DNA of 25,822 bases, from assembly GCF_946479715.1 (NCBI RefSeq), contig NZ_CAMLHF010000064.1:1-25822 (forward strand). The letters run 5' to 3'. The stretch is from an uncultured Pedobacter sp. (GTDB taxonomy: Bacteria > Bacteroidota > Bacteroidia > Sphingobacteriales > Sphingobacteriaceae). The notes below the pieces were generated by a model. That model saw only the letters and a program-made list of their open reading frames with translations, did not search any database and had not been told where the DNA came from. A program made the translations under genes and the position numbers. Shown here piece by piece: positions 1 through 7,873 of this stretch; position 1 is the first letter of the stretch, and each line of letters starts with the position of its first letter.

Positions 1-1219
1 ATGCATTGTCTATTTTATATTCTGCCCCAACTCTGTAGTTAACGGCTTGTTTGTAATTGTCTCTTACTGAATTGTTTTCGTCTACAATTGTTGCCGGATC
101 AAGTCCCTGATCAGTTGAGAAACGAATAGTACTGTAATCTACATAATCTACATCGGCCGAGATCAAAGCTTTACCTGCAATTACATAACTAGCGCCCAAA
201 GATCCTTTTAAAGGTGTTCTGACACGGTAATTGAATGGGTAGTTTTGCACAACGCCATTAAGGCTTCCTGCGTTAGCACCACCAACAATTTTGGAATCTA
301 AAACTATTGAGGTATTATCTTCAATAAGCATCCATGACGGAGATTGTAAGGTTGCCCCAATTCTGAAGTTCTCAACCGGTCTAACAATTATTCCCAGGCG
401 GGCATTGTAGCCTGATCCTTTTGATTCCTGATTTTGTCTGTAAGATAGACTATACTTTGAGTTGTCAGTCATTGTTCCTGATTCAGTAAACTCACTGTCG
501 TTTATATAACGAACATTAACCAATGATACACTGGCTCCAATATACACCTGATTGGAGATGTTAATAGCTCCCGATGCGGTAAGTTCAGATGTTGAACCAG
601 ACCTTATTTCACTTTTCTTTTGTGTATTAGGTACATTAGTTGCTGCAAAATAACCATTATCATCTTGATCTAAAAGATACCCATCATAAGCGTCTTTTTG
701 TACGGAGCCATTTGTTAAGCCGTTTGAATTTGCCAGGTCACCAAAATAATCTACGATTGAATTATTTGGATTTGATCCACCGTAATTGAAATTAGCAGTA
801 AAATCATTATTTCTGTTATAGGCAATTCCGAACACAGTACTTACCACACCTCTTTGGGTGTCTTGCCCTTTCATTCTAATAGCGGGGCTAAAAAGAACCA
901 GACCAATATGGTTAAGGTTTACGTTGTCTTTTGTGGATTTCGTGTTTTGGTTTAGAAAGTTCGCATTTCCAGAGAAATTATTGAATTCCGGAGTTACGCT
1001 GAATTCAGATTTAGTGAACATTCCTAGTCCTGCCGGGTTACCGCCAATTGAGCTCATGTCTCCACCAACTCCAATTTGCGCTCCACCCATACTTTTAAAT
1101 CTGGAGGTGCTACCATAATTGGTCTGAGAGAATTTTAAAGCATCAGGCGAGTAAATCTGGGCGTATGTTGTTCCTGAGATGGCTACTGTAGCCACCAGAG
1201 ATAGTATCAGTTTTTTCAT
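1..1219 (-). CDS. OMPP1/FadL/TodX-like outer membrane transport protein, C-terminus beyond left edge
   Basis: This open frame runs from an ATG at 1219 to the left edge without a stop, so the 3' end is missing. It begins with a signal peptide (MKKLILSLVATVAISGTTYA, then Q). The mature N-terminus carries the motif SMGGAQIGVGGDMSSIGGNP (about residues 43-62), which is typical of the Bacteroidota OMPP1/FadL/TodX family with its plug-forming N-terminal segment. The rest alternates short aromatic/polar strands, for example FRIGATLQSPSW and GSLGASYVIAGKALISADVD, as expected of an outer membrane beta-barrel. FadL-type proteins move hydrophobic molecules across the outer membrane; the substrate here cannot be told. 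The lipoprotein gene at 1273-2232 lies 53 bases upstream on the same strand, so the two may be co-transcribed, though a hairpin sits between them. The family call is fairly secure; the function is inferred. Confidence 0.85.
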   Translation of the reverse strand, partial: MKKLILSLVATVAISGTTYAQIYSPDALKFSQTNYGSTSRFKSMGGAQIGVGGDMSSIGGNPAGLGMFTKSEFSVTPEFNNFSGNANFLNQNTKSTKDNVNLNHIGLVLFSPAIRMKGQDTQRGVVSTVFGIAYNRNNDFTANFNYGGSNPNNSIVDYFGDLANSNGLTNGSVQKDAYDGYLLDQDDNGYFAATNVPNTQKKSEIRSGSTSELTASGAINISNQVYIGASVSLVNVRYINDSEFTESGTMTDNSKYSLSYRQNQESKGSGYNARLGIIVRPVENFRIGATLQSPSWMLIEDNTSIVLDSKIVGGANAGSLNGVVQNYPFNYRVRTPLKGSLGASYVIAGKALISADVDYVDYSTIRFSTDQGLDPATIVDENNSVRDNYKQAVNYRVGAEYKIDNA

Positions 1220-1239
1220 GTATCTTAATAATAGATTTT

Positions 1240-1268
1240 AAGTGCACCCTGCATGATGCAGGGCACTT
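1240..1268 (-). terminator. Intergenic hairpin between lipoprotein and OMPP1-like genes (weak terminator or processing site)
   Basis: In the 53-base gap, AAGTG (1240-1244) and CCCTGC (1247-1252) pair with GCAGGG (1258-1263) and CACTT (1264-1268). The loop is ATGAT and there is a 2-base bulge (CA, 1245-1246). On the minus strand the stem is followed by AAAATC rather than a T run, so it is not a standard intrinsic terminator. It could weaken read-through or stabilise the upstream mRNA. Confidence 0.45.
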
Positions 1269-1272
1269 TAAG

Positions 1273-2232
1273 TTATCCTCTTCCTGATCTTGATGATCTG
1301 CCGCCGCCACCGCCGCCGCCGCTGCTACCTCCACTGCTTCTTCCACCACCACTGCTTTCTCTTGCAGGAGGGCTGTAGCTAGGTCTGCTTTCTGGCTGAC
1401 GAGCCGGAGCACTTTCTCTTGTAGGTCTTACGGTTTCAGTACGTGTAGGTCTTGTTGCTTCACCACGAGAAGGTCTGGTAGCTTGGCCGTCAGACGGTAC
1501 TCTGCCTGGTCTTGTTGAAACTGTTCCATCAGGATTAGTTCTGGAAGGTCTGGCCCTGTTAGGAATAACATTGCCATCAGCATCCACTCTGGTTGCCGGT
1601 CTGGCATATCTGCGATTCACGCCAACTCCATTTTCTCTACCCACAGATGGTCTTGCCCTGTAATCAGGTACATTGGTAGTTCTGCCGGTGTAATAGCCAC
1701 CGCCCCACAGTCCGCCACCCCATAAGCCACCGCCCCAAAGGCCTCCTCCGTAATAGCCACCACCGTAGTAGTAGTTATTCCAGCCAAAGTTGTTGTAACC
1801 CCAGAAAGGAGAACTTGCAAATCCCCAGCCTCCATAAGGAGAATTCCAGTAGCTGTTGTAGAATGGACTATATCCAAAGTCCAATGAACCAGAAGAATAC
1901 CAGCCAGAATAATAATATGGATCGTAGTAAGTTCTGAAAGGACTTGAGTAATAAAATCTGTTTATACGAGATGAATAATCCTGATCGTAATAGTAATCAC
2001 TTGTTCCGTAATAATCACTCTCATCATATTGTTCATCAGCATATTGCTGATCGTTGTATTGAGGTTGCTGTACTTGTTGAGGAGCGGGGGTATAAACCTT
2101 TGCCTTCACTGTACTGCTATAAACGTCATCATCTGTATTGGCACTTTGCTGCGCAAGCCTTGGCGCAGAGCAAGACGTAACAGCTGTGGCTGCTAAGACG
2201 AGCATTCCCGTGAATAAATGGTTAGGTTTCAT
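1273..2232 (-). CDS. Putative lipoprotein with Tyr/Gly/Trp-rich and Arg/Pro-rich low-complexity regions
   Basis: The frame is open further upstream, but the start is placed at the ATG at 2232 because a lipoprotein signal peptide begins there: MKPNHLFTGMLVLAATAVTSC, with lipobox VTSC and lipidated Cys21. The 319-aa product has four parts. An acidic, Gln/Asp/Tyr-rich segment comes first. A Tyr/Ser/Gly/Trp-rich stretch follows, with three LWGGG repeats. Next is an Arg/Pro/Thr-rich region with recurring TRP and RPS/RPT units. The C-terminal tail is almost pure Gly/Ser/Arg. No enzyme domain is visible. Such composition suggests a disordered or surface-structural protein anchored in the outer membrane or periplasm. 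It is transcribed away from proS and lies just upstream of the OMPP1-like gene. I do not recognise a named family. Confidence 0.8.
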   Translation of the reverse strand: MKPNHLFTGMLVLAATAVTSCSAPRLAQQSANTDDDVYSSTVKAKVYTPAPQQVQQPQYNDQQYADEQYDESDYYGTSDYYYDQDYSSRINRFYYSSPFRTYYDPYYYSGWYSSGSLDFGYSPFYNSYWNSPYGGWGFASSPFWGYNNFGWNNYYYGGGYYGGGLWGGGLWGGGLWGGGYYTGRTTNVPDYRARPSVGRENGVGVNRRYARPATRVDADGNVIPNRARPSRTNPDGTVSTRPGRVPSDGQATRPSRGEATRPTRTETVRPTRESAPARQPESRPSYSPPARESSGGGRSSGGSSGGGGGGGRSSRSGRG

Positions 2233-2282
2233 AACTATATGTGTTGTTTGTGTGTTGCAATTTTTTTGTAGGTATAAATTTA

Positions 2283-2290
2283 TAAATTTG
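2283..2290 (+). promoter_or_regulatory. Bacteroidota -7 element upstream of proS
   Basis: TAAATTTG matches the Bacteroidota -7 consensus TAnnTTTG and would give a leader of roughly 40 bases before the proS ATG at 2338. TTG triplets lie upstream at 2255-2257 and 2266-2268, but neither has the usual spacing of about 19, so the -33 box is unclear. It sits in the divergent gap between the lipoprotein gene and proS. Confidence 0.5.
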
Positions 2291-2337
2291 TAGTCTACAT
2301 TACAAGTCATTTAACACAAAAAACGTTCCATTCAGCT

Positions 2338-3810
2338 ATGAGCAAAGGCATTACAAGTAAAAACGAAGATTATTCCCAGTGGTATAACGACATTGTTATA
2401 AAAGCTGACCTGGCAGAACACTCATCCGTTAAGGGATGTATGGTGATAAAACCTTATGGATACTCCATTTGGGAGAAGATGCAGGCTATTTTAGACCAAA
2501 AATTTAAAGATACAGGACACAGTAATGCTTATTTCCCGTTATTCATACCAAAGTCATATTTTTCAAAGGAAGCCTCGCATGTTGAAGGTTTTGCAACAGA
2601 ATGTGCCGTTGTGACACATTATCGTCTGAAAAATGATGGAAATGGGAACATTATTGTTGATGAAACAGCCAAATTGGAAGAAGAATTGATCGTTAGACCA
2701 ACTTCCGAAACCATTATTTGGAATACTTATAGAGGGTGGATTCAATCTTACAGAGATCTTCCTTTGTTGATAAATCAATGGGCAAATGTTGTGCGTTGGG
2801 AAATGCGTACCCGTTTGTTCTTGCGTACTACTGAGTTTTTATGGCAGGAAGGGCACACCGCTCACGCAACTTCTGAGGAGGCAATTGAAGAAACAAGAAA
2901 AATGCTTGATGTTTATGCAGATTTTGCTGAAAACTGGATGGGTTTGCCAGTGGTAAAAGGTGTAAAAACACCAAATGAGCGTTTTGCAGGAGCCTTAGAT
3001 ACGTTTTGCATTGAAGCATTAATGCAGGATGGAAAGGCATTGCAAGCTGGAACTTCTCACTTCCTTGGACAGAATTTCGCTAAAGCATTTGATGTGAAAT
3101 TTACAAACAAAGAAGGTAAGATAGAGCACGTTTGGGCAAGTTCATGGGGTGTTTCTACGCGTTTAATTGGTGCATTGATTATGGCACATAGTGATGATGC
3201 CGGTTTGGTACTTCCTCCAAAACTAGCTCCGATACAAGTAGTTATTGTTCCTATTTACAAAGGCGACGAGGAGTTAAGTAAGATCTCGACATTTGTTGAT
3301 GAATTAATGCCAAAACTGAAACGTTTAGGGATTTCTGTAAAATATGACGACCGTGATACACAGCGTCCGGGCTTTAAGTTTGCTGAATATGAGCTTAAAG
3401 GTGTGCCAATTCGTCTGGCTATTGGTGGCAGAGATATGGAAAACGGCACTGTTGAGCTTGCAAGAAGGGATACCAGAGAGAAGCAGACTGTAATTCAGGA
3501 TGGGCTTGAAATTCATATTGCTCAGCTTTTAGAAGAGATTCAGCAAAATATATACAACAAAGCCTTTGATTATAGAACTGAGCACACCACAGATGCCAAT
3601 TCTTATGATGAGTTTAAGGAATTACTTGATGGAAAAGCTGGATTTATTGCTGCACACTGGGACGGAACACCAGAAACAGAGCAAAAAATTAAAGAAGAAA
3701 CCAAAGCTACTATTAGGTGTATCCCGTTAGATAACAAGCTGGAAGAAGGAGTTTGTATTTACTCAGGTAAGCCATCTACCCAAAGGGTATTATTTGCACG
3801 CGCATATTAA
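2338..3810 (+). CDS. proS: Prolyl-tRNA synthetase (archaeal/eukaryote-like type)
   Basis: ProS charges tRNA-Pro with proline in the cytoplasm; it is a class II aminoacyl-tRNA synthetase. The 490-aa length, the absence of the large editing insertion between motifs 2 and 3, and the C-terminal extension ending in FARAY fit the shorter archaeal/eukaryote-like form common in Bacteroidota. Motif 2 begins at Arg153 ([20 protein letters not shown]). Motif 3 lies around residues 271-285 ([14 protein letters not shown]) with its class-defining Arg275. The anticodon-binding domain follows from about residue 295 ([10 protein letters not shown]). The N-terminus ([18 protein letters not shown]) also fits the family. 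The ATG at 2338 is the natural start. It leads a plus-strand run that continues 11 bases later. Confidence 0.98.
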   Translation: MSKGITSKNEDYSQWYNDIVIKADLAEHSSVKGCMVIKPYGYSIWEKMQAILDQKFKDTGHSNAYFPLFIPKSYFSKEASHVEGFATECAVVTHYRLKNDGNGNIIVDETAKLEEELIVRPTSETIIWNTYRGWIQSYRDLPLLINQWANVVRWEMRTRLFLRTTEFLWQEGHTAHATSEEAIEETRKMLDVYADFAENWMGLPVVKGVKTPNERFAGALDTFCIEALMQDGKALQAGTSHFLGQNFAKAFDVKFTNKEGKIEHVWASSWGVSTRLIGALIMAHSDDAGLVLPPKLAPIQVVIVPIYKGDEELSKISTFVDELMPKLKRLGISVKYDDRDTQRPGFKFAEYELKGVPIRLAIGGRDMENGTVELARRDTREKQTVIQDGLEIHIAQLLEEIQQNIYNKAFDYRTEHTTDANSYDEFKELLDGKAGFIAAHWDGTPETEQKIKEETKATIRCIPLDNKLEEGVCIYSGKPSTQRVLFARAY

Positions 3811-3821
3811 AATTTAATGGA

Positions 3822-4517
3822 ATGGAAACTGAGAACTACAGTAAAATACTGAGCGAATTCGAGAGTAAAGCTTCATTAAAACAAAAGATATTTAGAAATA
3901 CTACTGAGGTCTTCGGCTTGCTGAAGACCCAGCTTTCTAAAATTGCAGTTAAGCTGCAAACGGATTATGTGACTAAAGATCCTTCTGTTGAAGTGCACTT
4001 TAAGGAAAGCGGTAAATTTGAAGGTCAGCTTAAGTTTTCAGGTGATATGTTGATGGTGTCTATGCATACCAATGTGTTTGCCTTTGATAAAACACATTCT
4101 ATATACCAAACAAAGTACATCAAAGAAGATGAGTCTTTAAGTTTTTGTGGAACTATTTATATCCATAATTTCCTGGCTGATTCTGTGAAATATAATAGGC
4201 TGGCGGATGAGGGATCACTGATTGCACGTATACTGGTTAATAAGGAAAAGCATTTTATGGTTGAGGGAGAGGGTGCGCTTGATTTCTTATACCAAAGCAT
4301 GGCTGAAAACGTTGTAACGGAAGAAAAGCTAACAGATATTATAGAGCGATCTATTCTTCACTGTCTGGACTCTGATCTGTTATTGCCTCCTTTTGCAGAA
4401 ATAAAAGAAGTAACTTTAAATCAAAAACAATCAATGCTGGCTTCAAGCGGTTATCCAACCAGTAAAAACCTTGGTTACCAGTTTAAATCAGAAATTGAGC
4501 AGAACGATAATATATGA
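3822..4517 (+). CDS. Conserved-looking hypothetical protein, 231 aa
   Basis: I do not recognise a named domain. The 231-aa protein is soluble, with no signal peptide or membrane segment. It has a charged helical N-terminus (about residues 1-50), then a beta-rich middle with alternating strands (VEVHFKESGKFEGQLKFSG, MLMVSMHTNVFAF, LSFCGTIYIHNF). A segment with VEGEGALDFLYQSM follows, and the C-terminus is polar. It lies 11 bases after proS, and its last codons overlap the start of the metB-like gene by 4 bases (ATGA at 4514-4517), so translation of the two is probably coupled. The overlap says it is a real gene in the same transcript. A link to amino-acid metabolism is only a guess from position. 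Confidence 0.85.
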   Translation: METENYSKILSEFESKASLKQKIFRNTTEVFGLLKTQLSKIAVKLQTDYVTKDPSVEVHFKESGKFEGQLKFSGDMLMVSMHTNVFAFDKTHSIYQTKYIKEDESLSFCGTIYIHNFLADSVKYNRLADEGSLIARILVNKEKHFMVEGEGALDFLYQSMAENVVTEEKLTDIIERSILHCLDSDLLLPPFAEIKEVTLNQKQSMLASSGYPTSKNLGYQFKSEIEQNDNI

Positions 4518-5653
4518 AATTTGCAACTAAAGCGATCCACGCCGGACAAGAGCCCGATCCTACAACAGGAGCAGTGATGACCCCGATTTATCAAACCTCT
4601 ACTTACTGGCAGAAATCGCCGGGTGACCACAAAGGTTTTGAATATTCAAGAGGTACCAACCCAACTCGTAAAGCACTTGAAGATTGTTTGGCAGCATTGG
4701 AAAATGCTAAATATGGACTGGCTTTTTCGAGCGGAATGGGCGCTACAGATACTGTGTTAAGGTTGTTGAAGCCTGGCGATGAGGTGATTACCGGGAATGA
4801 TCTTTATGGTGGTTCTTATCGCATATTTACCAAGGTTTATGAAAAGTATGGCATTAAGTTTCATTTTCTGGACCTATCGAAACCGGAAAACATACTTCCG
4901 CACATCAATGAAAATACTAAATTGGTTTGGATAGAAACGCCAACTAATCCAACAATGAGGATTATTGACATTGAGGGTGTTGCTAAAATTACTAAACAGC
5001 ACAAGTTAATTCTTACTGTTGATAATACTTTTGCATCTCCATATTTGCAGAATCCAATGGATTTAGGAGCTGATATTGTGATGCACTCTGTAACCAAATA
5101 CATTGGTGGTCACTCTGACGTGGTAATGGGCGCTTTGCTTGTAAACGATGATCAGCTTTATAAAGATCTTTGGTTTATTTACAATGCCTGTGGGGCAACT
5201 CCAGGACCTCAGGATTCATTTTTGGTGTTGAGAGGTATTAAAACGCTTCATTTAAGAATGAAGGCGCATTGTGAGAACGGAGAAAAGGTGGCCCGATATC
5301 TTAAAAATCACCCAAAGATTGATAAGATCTACTGGCCGGGTTTTGAAGATCATCCTAATCATGATATTGCGAAAAAACAAATGCGTGGTTTTGGAGGGAT
5401 GGTGTCTATAACGCTAAAGGATGCTGATCTTCAGGAAACATTCCGTGTGGCTTCTTCTTTTAAAGTTTTTACTCTTGCGGAATCTCTAGGTGGTGTAGAA
5501 TCGTTGATTAACCATCCAACTACAATGACTCATGGTTCTATCCCTAAGGCGGAACGTGAGAAAGTAGGGGTTACAGATAACCTGTTGCGCCTGAGTGTTG
5601 GTGTGGAGGATATTGATGATCTGCTTGCCGATTTAGAACAGGCACTTAAATAA
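4514..5653 (+). CDS. metB: Cystathionine gamma-synthase/beta-lyase family PLP enzyme
   Basis: This is a Cys/Met-metabolism PLP-dependent enzyme of 379 aa, the usual length. The N-terminus FATKAIHAGQEPDPTTGAV is the family hallmark. YSRGTNPTRKALE (starting near residue 44) supplies phosphate-binding residues, and SSGMGATDTVLRLLKPGDEV follows. The PLP Schiff-base lysine is Lys195 in SVTKYIGGHSDVVMG. The C-terminal SLGGVESLINHPTTMTH is also characteristic. It would form cystathionine from an activated homoserine and cysteine, or cleave it. Gamma-synthase is favoured by overall resemblance, but beta- or gamma-lyase activity cannot be excluded from sequence alone. The start overlaps the preceding gene by 4 bases, and the next gene begins 7 bases after its stop. 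Confidence 0.93.
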   Translation: MKFATKAIHAGQEPDPTTGAVMTPIYQTSTYWQKSPGDHKGFEYSRGTNPTRKALEDCLAALENAKYGLAFSSGMGATDTVLRLLKPGDEVITGNDLYGGSYRIFTKVYEKYGIKFHFLDLSKPENILPHINENTKLVWIETPTNPTMRIIDIEGVAKITKQHKLILTVDNTFASPYLQNPMDLGADIVMHSVTKYIGGHSDVVMGALLVNDDQLYKDLWFIYNACGATPGPQDSFLVLRGIKTLHLRMKAHCENGEKVARYLKNHPKIDKIYWPGFEDHPNHDIAKKQMRGFGGMVSITLKDADLQETFRVASSFKVFTLAESLGGVESLINHPTTMTHGSIPKAEREKVGVTDNLLRLSVGVEDIDDLLADLEQALK

Positions 5654-5660
5654 TCATCAG

Positions 5661-6521
5661 TTGGAATTTTTAGAACTCAAAGAATTTTTGGATGTAAAGG
5701 TTGATCAGTATAACCGACCAAACTTTATTCAAAATGACCCCATCTGTATTCCACATCAGTATACTAAGAAACAAGATATTGAAATTGCTGCATTTTTTGC
5801 GGCAATTTTAGCTTGGGGGCAGCGAAAAACCATCATTAATAAGTGTAATGAGTTGTTTGAGCGGATGGATAATGATCCGCATAATTTTATGCTGCACCAT
5901 GGTGAGGATGATTTAAAGCGATTGCTTGGTTTTAAACACAGAACGTTTAACGATACTGATCTTCTGTATTTCGTAGCATTTTTTAATCAGCACTATCAAC
6001 AGTTTGATAGTCTTGAGACTGCATTTTTATCTCCTTCGGATGTTTTTAGAACTGACTTTCTAACTGACGAGCTTCAGCATGGGTACACAAAGTATGCTTC
6101 TTCAAGCTGCATGTTATCTGAGTTAACCCAACAGGAGCCAAAAACTGAAAGATCCCTTAATTATTTCAGGTCTTACTTTTTTTCTCTTCCGGATTATCCC
6201 AGGAGAACGATAAAGCATGTTTCATCGCCAATGCAAAAATCTACCTGTAAGCGTTTAAATATGTTTTTAAGATGGATGGTAAGGAAAGATAATAAGGGGG
6301 TTGATTTTGGGATCTGGAACACAATTAAGCCTTCAGATTTGATATGTCCATGTGATGTACACGTAGATAGGGTGGCGCGTAAGCTTGGCTTAATTGAAAG
6401 AAAACAGACCGATTGGCGCACGGCAGTGGAACTTACAAATGAACTGCTTAAATTTGATCCTATGGATCCTGTTAAATATGATTTTGCATTGTTTGGCTTA
6501 GGTGTAGAGGAGAAATTTTAA
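5661..6521 (+). CDS. TIGR02757/DUF2400 family protein
   Basis: The 286-aa soluble protein shows the TIGR02757 pattern. It has the early FFAAILAWGQRKTIINKC segment (about residues 44-61), LLGFKHRTFNDTDLLYF in the middle, and the C-terminal blocks KRLNMFLRWMVRKD, GVDFGIW and LICPCDVHVDRVARKLGL. The cysteine/histidine arrangement near CPCDVHVDRVAR resembles DNA-glycosylase-like HhH folds, but no biochemical role is established to my knowledge. The start is a TTG at 5661, chosen because the N-terminal homology-like sequence begins there and the first in-frame ATG would cut off about 68 residues. It sits 7 bases after metB and 7 bases before the next gene, inside one probable operon. Confidence 0.88.
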   Translation: MEFLELKEFLDVKVDQYNRPNFIQNDPICIPHQYTKKQDIEIAAFFAAILAWGQRKTIINKCNELFERMDNDPHNFMLHHGEDDLKRLLGFKHRTFNDTDLLYFVAFFNQHYQQFDSLETAFLSPSDVFRTDFLTDELQHGYTKYASSSCMLSELTQQEPKTERSLNYFRSYFFSLPDYPRRTIKHVSSPMQKSTCKRLNMFLRWMVRKDNKGVDFGIWNTIKPSDLICPCDVHVDRVARKLGLIERKQTDWRTAVELTNELLKFDPMDPVKYDFALFGLGVEEKF

Positions 6522-6528
6522 AACTATT

Positions 6529-7044
6529 ATGGTCACTTTTAAAGCAGAAATAGAGCGTTTTGCCGAAATGGGAGAAAAAACAGGCTGGACCTATGTTTTT
6601 ATTCCGCTTGCTATTGCCAATATGATTAAGCCCGATTGCCGTAAGAGTTATCGGGTAAAGGGCCGTTTGGATCACATTGAAATTGTAGGGATAGCACTTG
6701 TGCCAATGGGAGAGGGAAACTTTATTATAGCGCTAAATGCAGGCATTCGTAAGCAACTAAAGAAAGACCTGGGTGGAGTTTTAGAACTGGCTTTAGAAGA
6801 AGATACAACTTTTAAAATAGAGGTGCCAGAGGATCTGGAGGTTTGCCTTTCTGATGAGCCGCATCTGCTTAAGAACTTTTTAAAACAACCTAAATCGCAT
6901 CAAAATTGGTATATCAATTGGCTTAACTCGGCTAAAACAGAAGCTACCCGTACCAAAAGAATCGTGAAGATCGTTTTAGCCATGGATAAGGATTGGGATT
7001 TTGGAACAATGATGCGTGATGGTAAGCCTAGAAAAGAGGAGTAG
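6529..7044 (+). CDS. DUF1905 / YdeI-OmpD-associated family protein
   Basis: The 171-aa protein combines two small domains. An N-terminal DUF1905 beta-barrel-like domain (about residues 1-90) contains GWTYVFIPLAIANMI and YRVKGRLDHIEIVGIALVPMG. A C-terminal YdeI/OmpD-associated helical segment (about residues 105-165) contains LSDEPHLLKNFLKQPKSHQN, WLNSAKTEATRTKRIVKIVLAM and ends in RDGKPRKEE. Families with this C-terminal domain are often labelled bacteriocin-protection proteins, but the molecular function is unknown. It is the last gene of the plus-strand run and ends 1 base before the convergent glycosyltransferase stop, so there is no room for a separate terminator. Confidence 0.88.
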   Translation: MVTFKAEIERFAEMGEKTGWTYVFIPLAIANMIKPDCRKSYRVKGRLDHIEIVGIALVPMGEGNFIIALNAGIRKQLKKDLGGVLELALEEDTTFKIEVPEDLEVCLSDEPHLLKNFLKQPKSHQNWYINWLNSAKTEATRTKRIVKIVLAMDKDWDFGTMMRDGKPRKEE

Positions 7045-7045
7045 A

Positions 7046-7777
7046 TCAGGTTCTGTCGTATTTTCTGAACCAGCTCCATACTTTCATTTGGATTACGCCA
7101 ATAAAAGCTTCCCTGAAAATCCGTGTGCTCATTTTTGAAGTACCCTCTGTACGATCTGTAAATATAATGGGAACTTCTTCTACCTTAAACCCGTATTTGA
7201 TGGCCGTAAATTTCATTTCAATCTGGAAGGCATAGCCAACAAATTTAATCTTGTCTAACGGAATAGTAGCGAGTACTTTGCGGCGGTAGCATTTAAAGCC
7301 GGCGGTAGCATCCTGTATGTCGATACGTGTAATTAAACGCACATACATAGAGGCAAAATAAGACATTAACACTCTGCTCATAGGCCAGTTTACTACGTTA
7401 ACTCCTCTAACATAACGGGAGCCCACAGCAACGTCTGCACCATTAACACAGGCTTCTCGTAAACGTATCAGGTCATCCGGATTGTGCGAGAAATCTGCAT
7501 CCATCTCAAATATATATTCATATTGAGGTTTGGCCAGCGCCCATCTGAAACCGTGAATGTAAGCGGTTCCAAGTCCTAGTTTGCCGGTTCTTTGTTCCAG
7601 GTGAAGTGCCGGATATTCTTTTTGAAGATTTTTAACTATTTCGGCCGTGCCATCAGGGGAACCATCATCAATAACTAATATTTCGAAGAAATAGCTTAAC
7701 GAAAAAACCTTTCTAATGATTCTCTCAATATTTTCTTTCTCGTTGTAGGTAGGTATTATTACTAGACTGTCTGACAC
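7046..7777 (-). CDS. GT2-family polyprenol-phosphate mannosyltransferase-like glycosyltransferase
   Basis: The 243-aa GT-A glycosyltransferase resembles DPM1-type polyprenol monophosphomannose synthases. VIIPTYNEKENI opens the nucleotide-binding fold, IDDGSPDGTAEI carries Asp37/Asp38, and the metal-binding DAD motif is at residues 93-95 (EMDADFSHNPDD). GSRYVRG, DATAGFKCYRR and DRTEGTSKMS follow, all typical of the family. There is no C-terminal membrane domain, so it is the single-domain soluble or peripheral form. It would transfer a sugar, probably mannose, from a GDP-sugar to a polyprenyl phosphate at the inner face of the membrane. It appears to be a single-gene unit with its own putative promoter. 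Confidence 0.92.
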   Translation of the reverse strand: MSDSLVIIPTYNEKENIERIIRKVFSLSYFFEILVIDDGSPDGTAEIVKNLQKEYPALHLEQRTGKLGLGTAYIHGFRWALAKPQYEYIFEMDADFSHNPDDLIRLREACVNGADVAVGSRYVRGVNVVNWPMSRVLMSYFASMYVRLITRIDIQDATAGFKCYRRKVLATIPLDKIKFVGYAFQIEMKFTAIKYGFKVEEVPIIFTDRTEGTSKMSTRIFREAFIGVIQMKVWSWFRKYDRT

Positions 7778-7795
7778 GTAAAATAAATTAAGTAG

Positions 7796-7803
7796 CGAAA
7801 TTA
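7796..7803 (-). promoter_or_regulatory. Possible -7 element of the GT2 gene
   Basis: On the minus strand TAATTTCG differs by one base from TAnnTTTG and lies 18 bases before the ATG at 7777, which would give a very short leader. No clear -33 TTG is visible. Tentative. Confidence 0.3.
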
Positions 7804-7815
7804 TGGATTCTAAAT

Positions 7816-7850
7816 GAAAAAACCCTTAATATAGATTATACTAAGGGTTA
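7816..7850 (-). terminator. Intrinsic terminator after the POT transporter genes
   Basis: On the minus strand AACCCTTA (7849-7842) pairs with TAAGGGTT (7828-7821) around a 13-base loop, and a run of six T follows at 7822-7817. It lies just downstream of the stop of the transporter ending at 7874. It separates that unit from the glycosyltransferase gene. Confidence 0.85.
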
Positions 7851-7873
7851 AATTTTGTTAAAAAAGATAAATT

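Noticed and set aside
1143..1877. Ala/Val-rich and other overlapping ORFs within the lipoprotein gene
   Set aside because: They are alternative frames of the repetitive GC-rich coding sequence and have no start context or family features.
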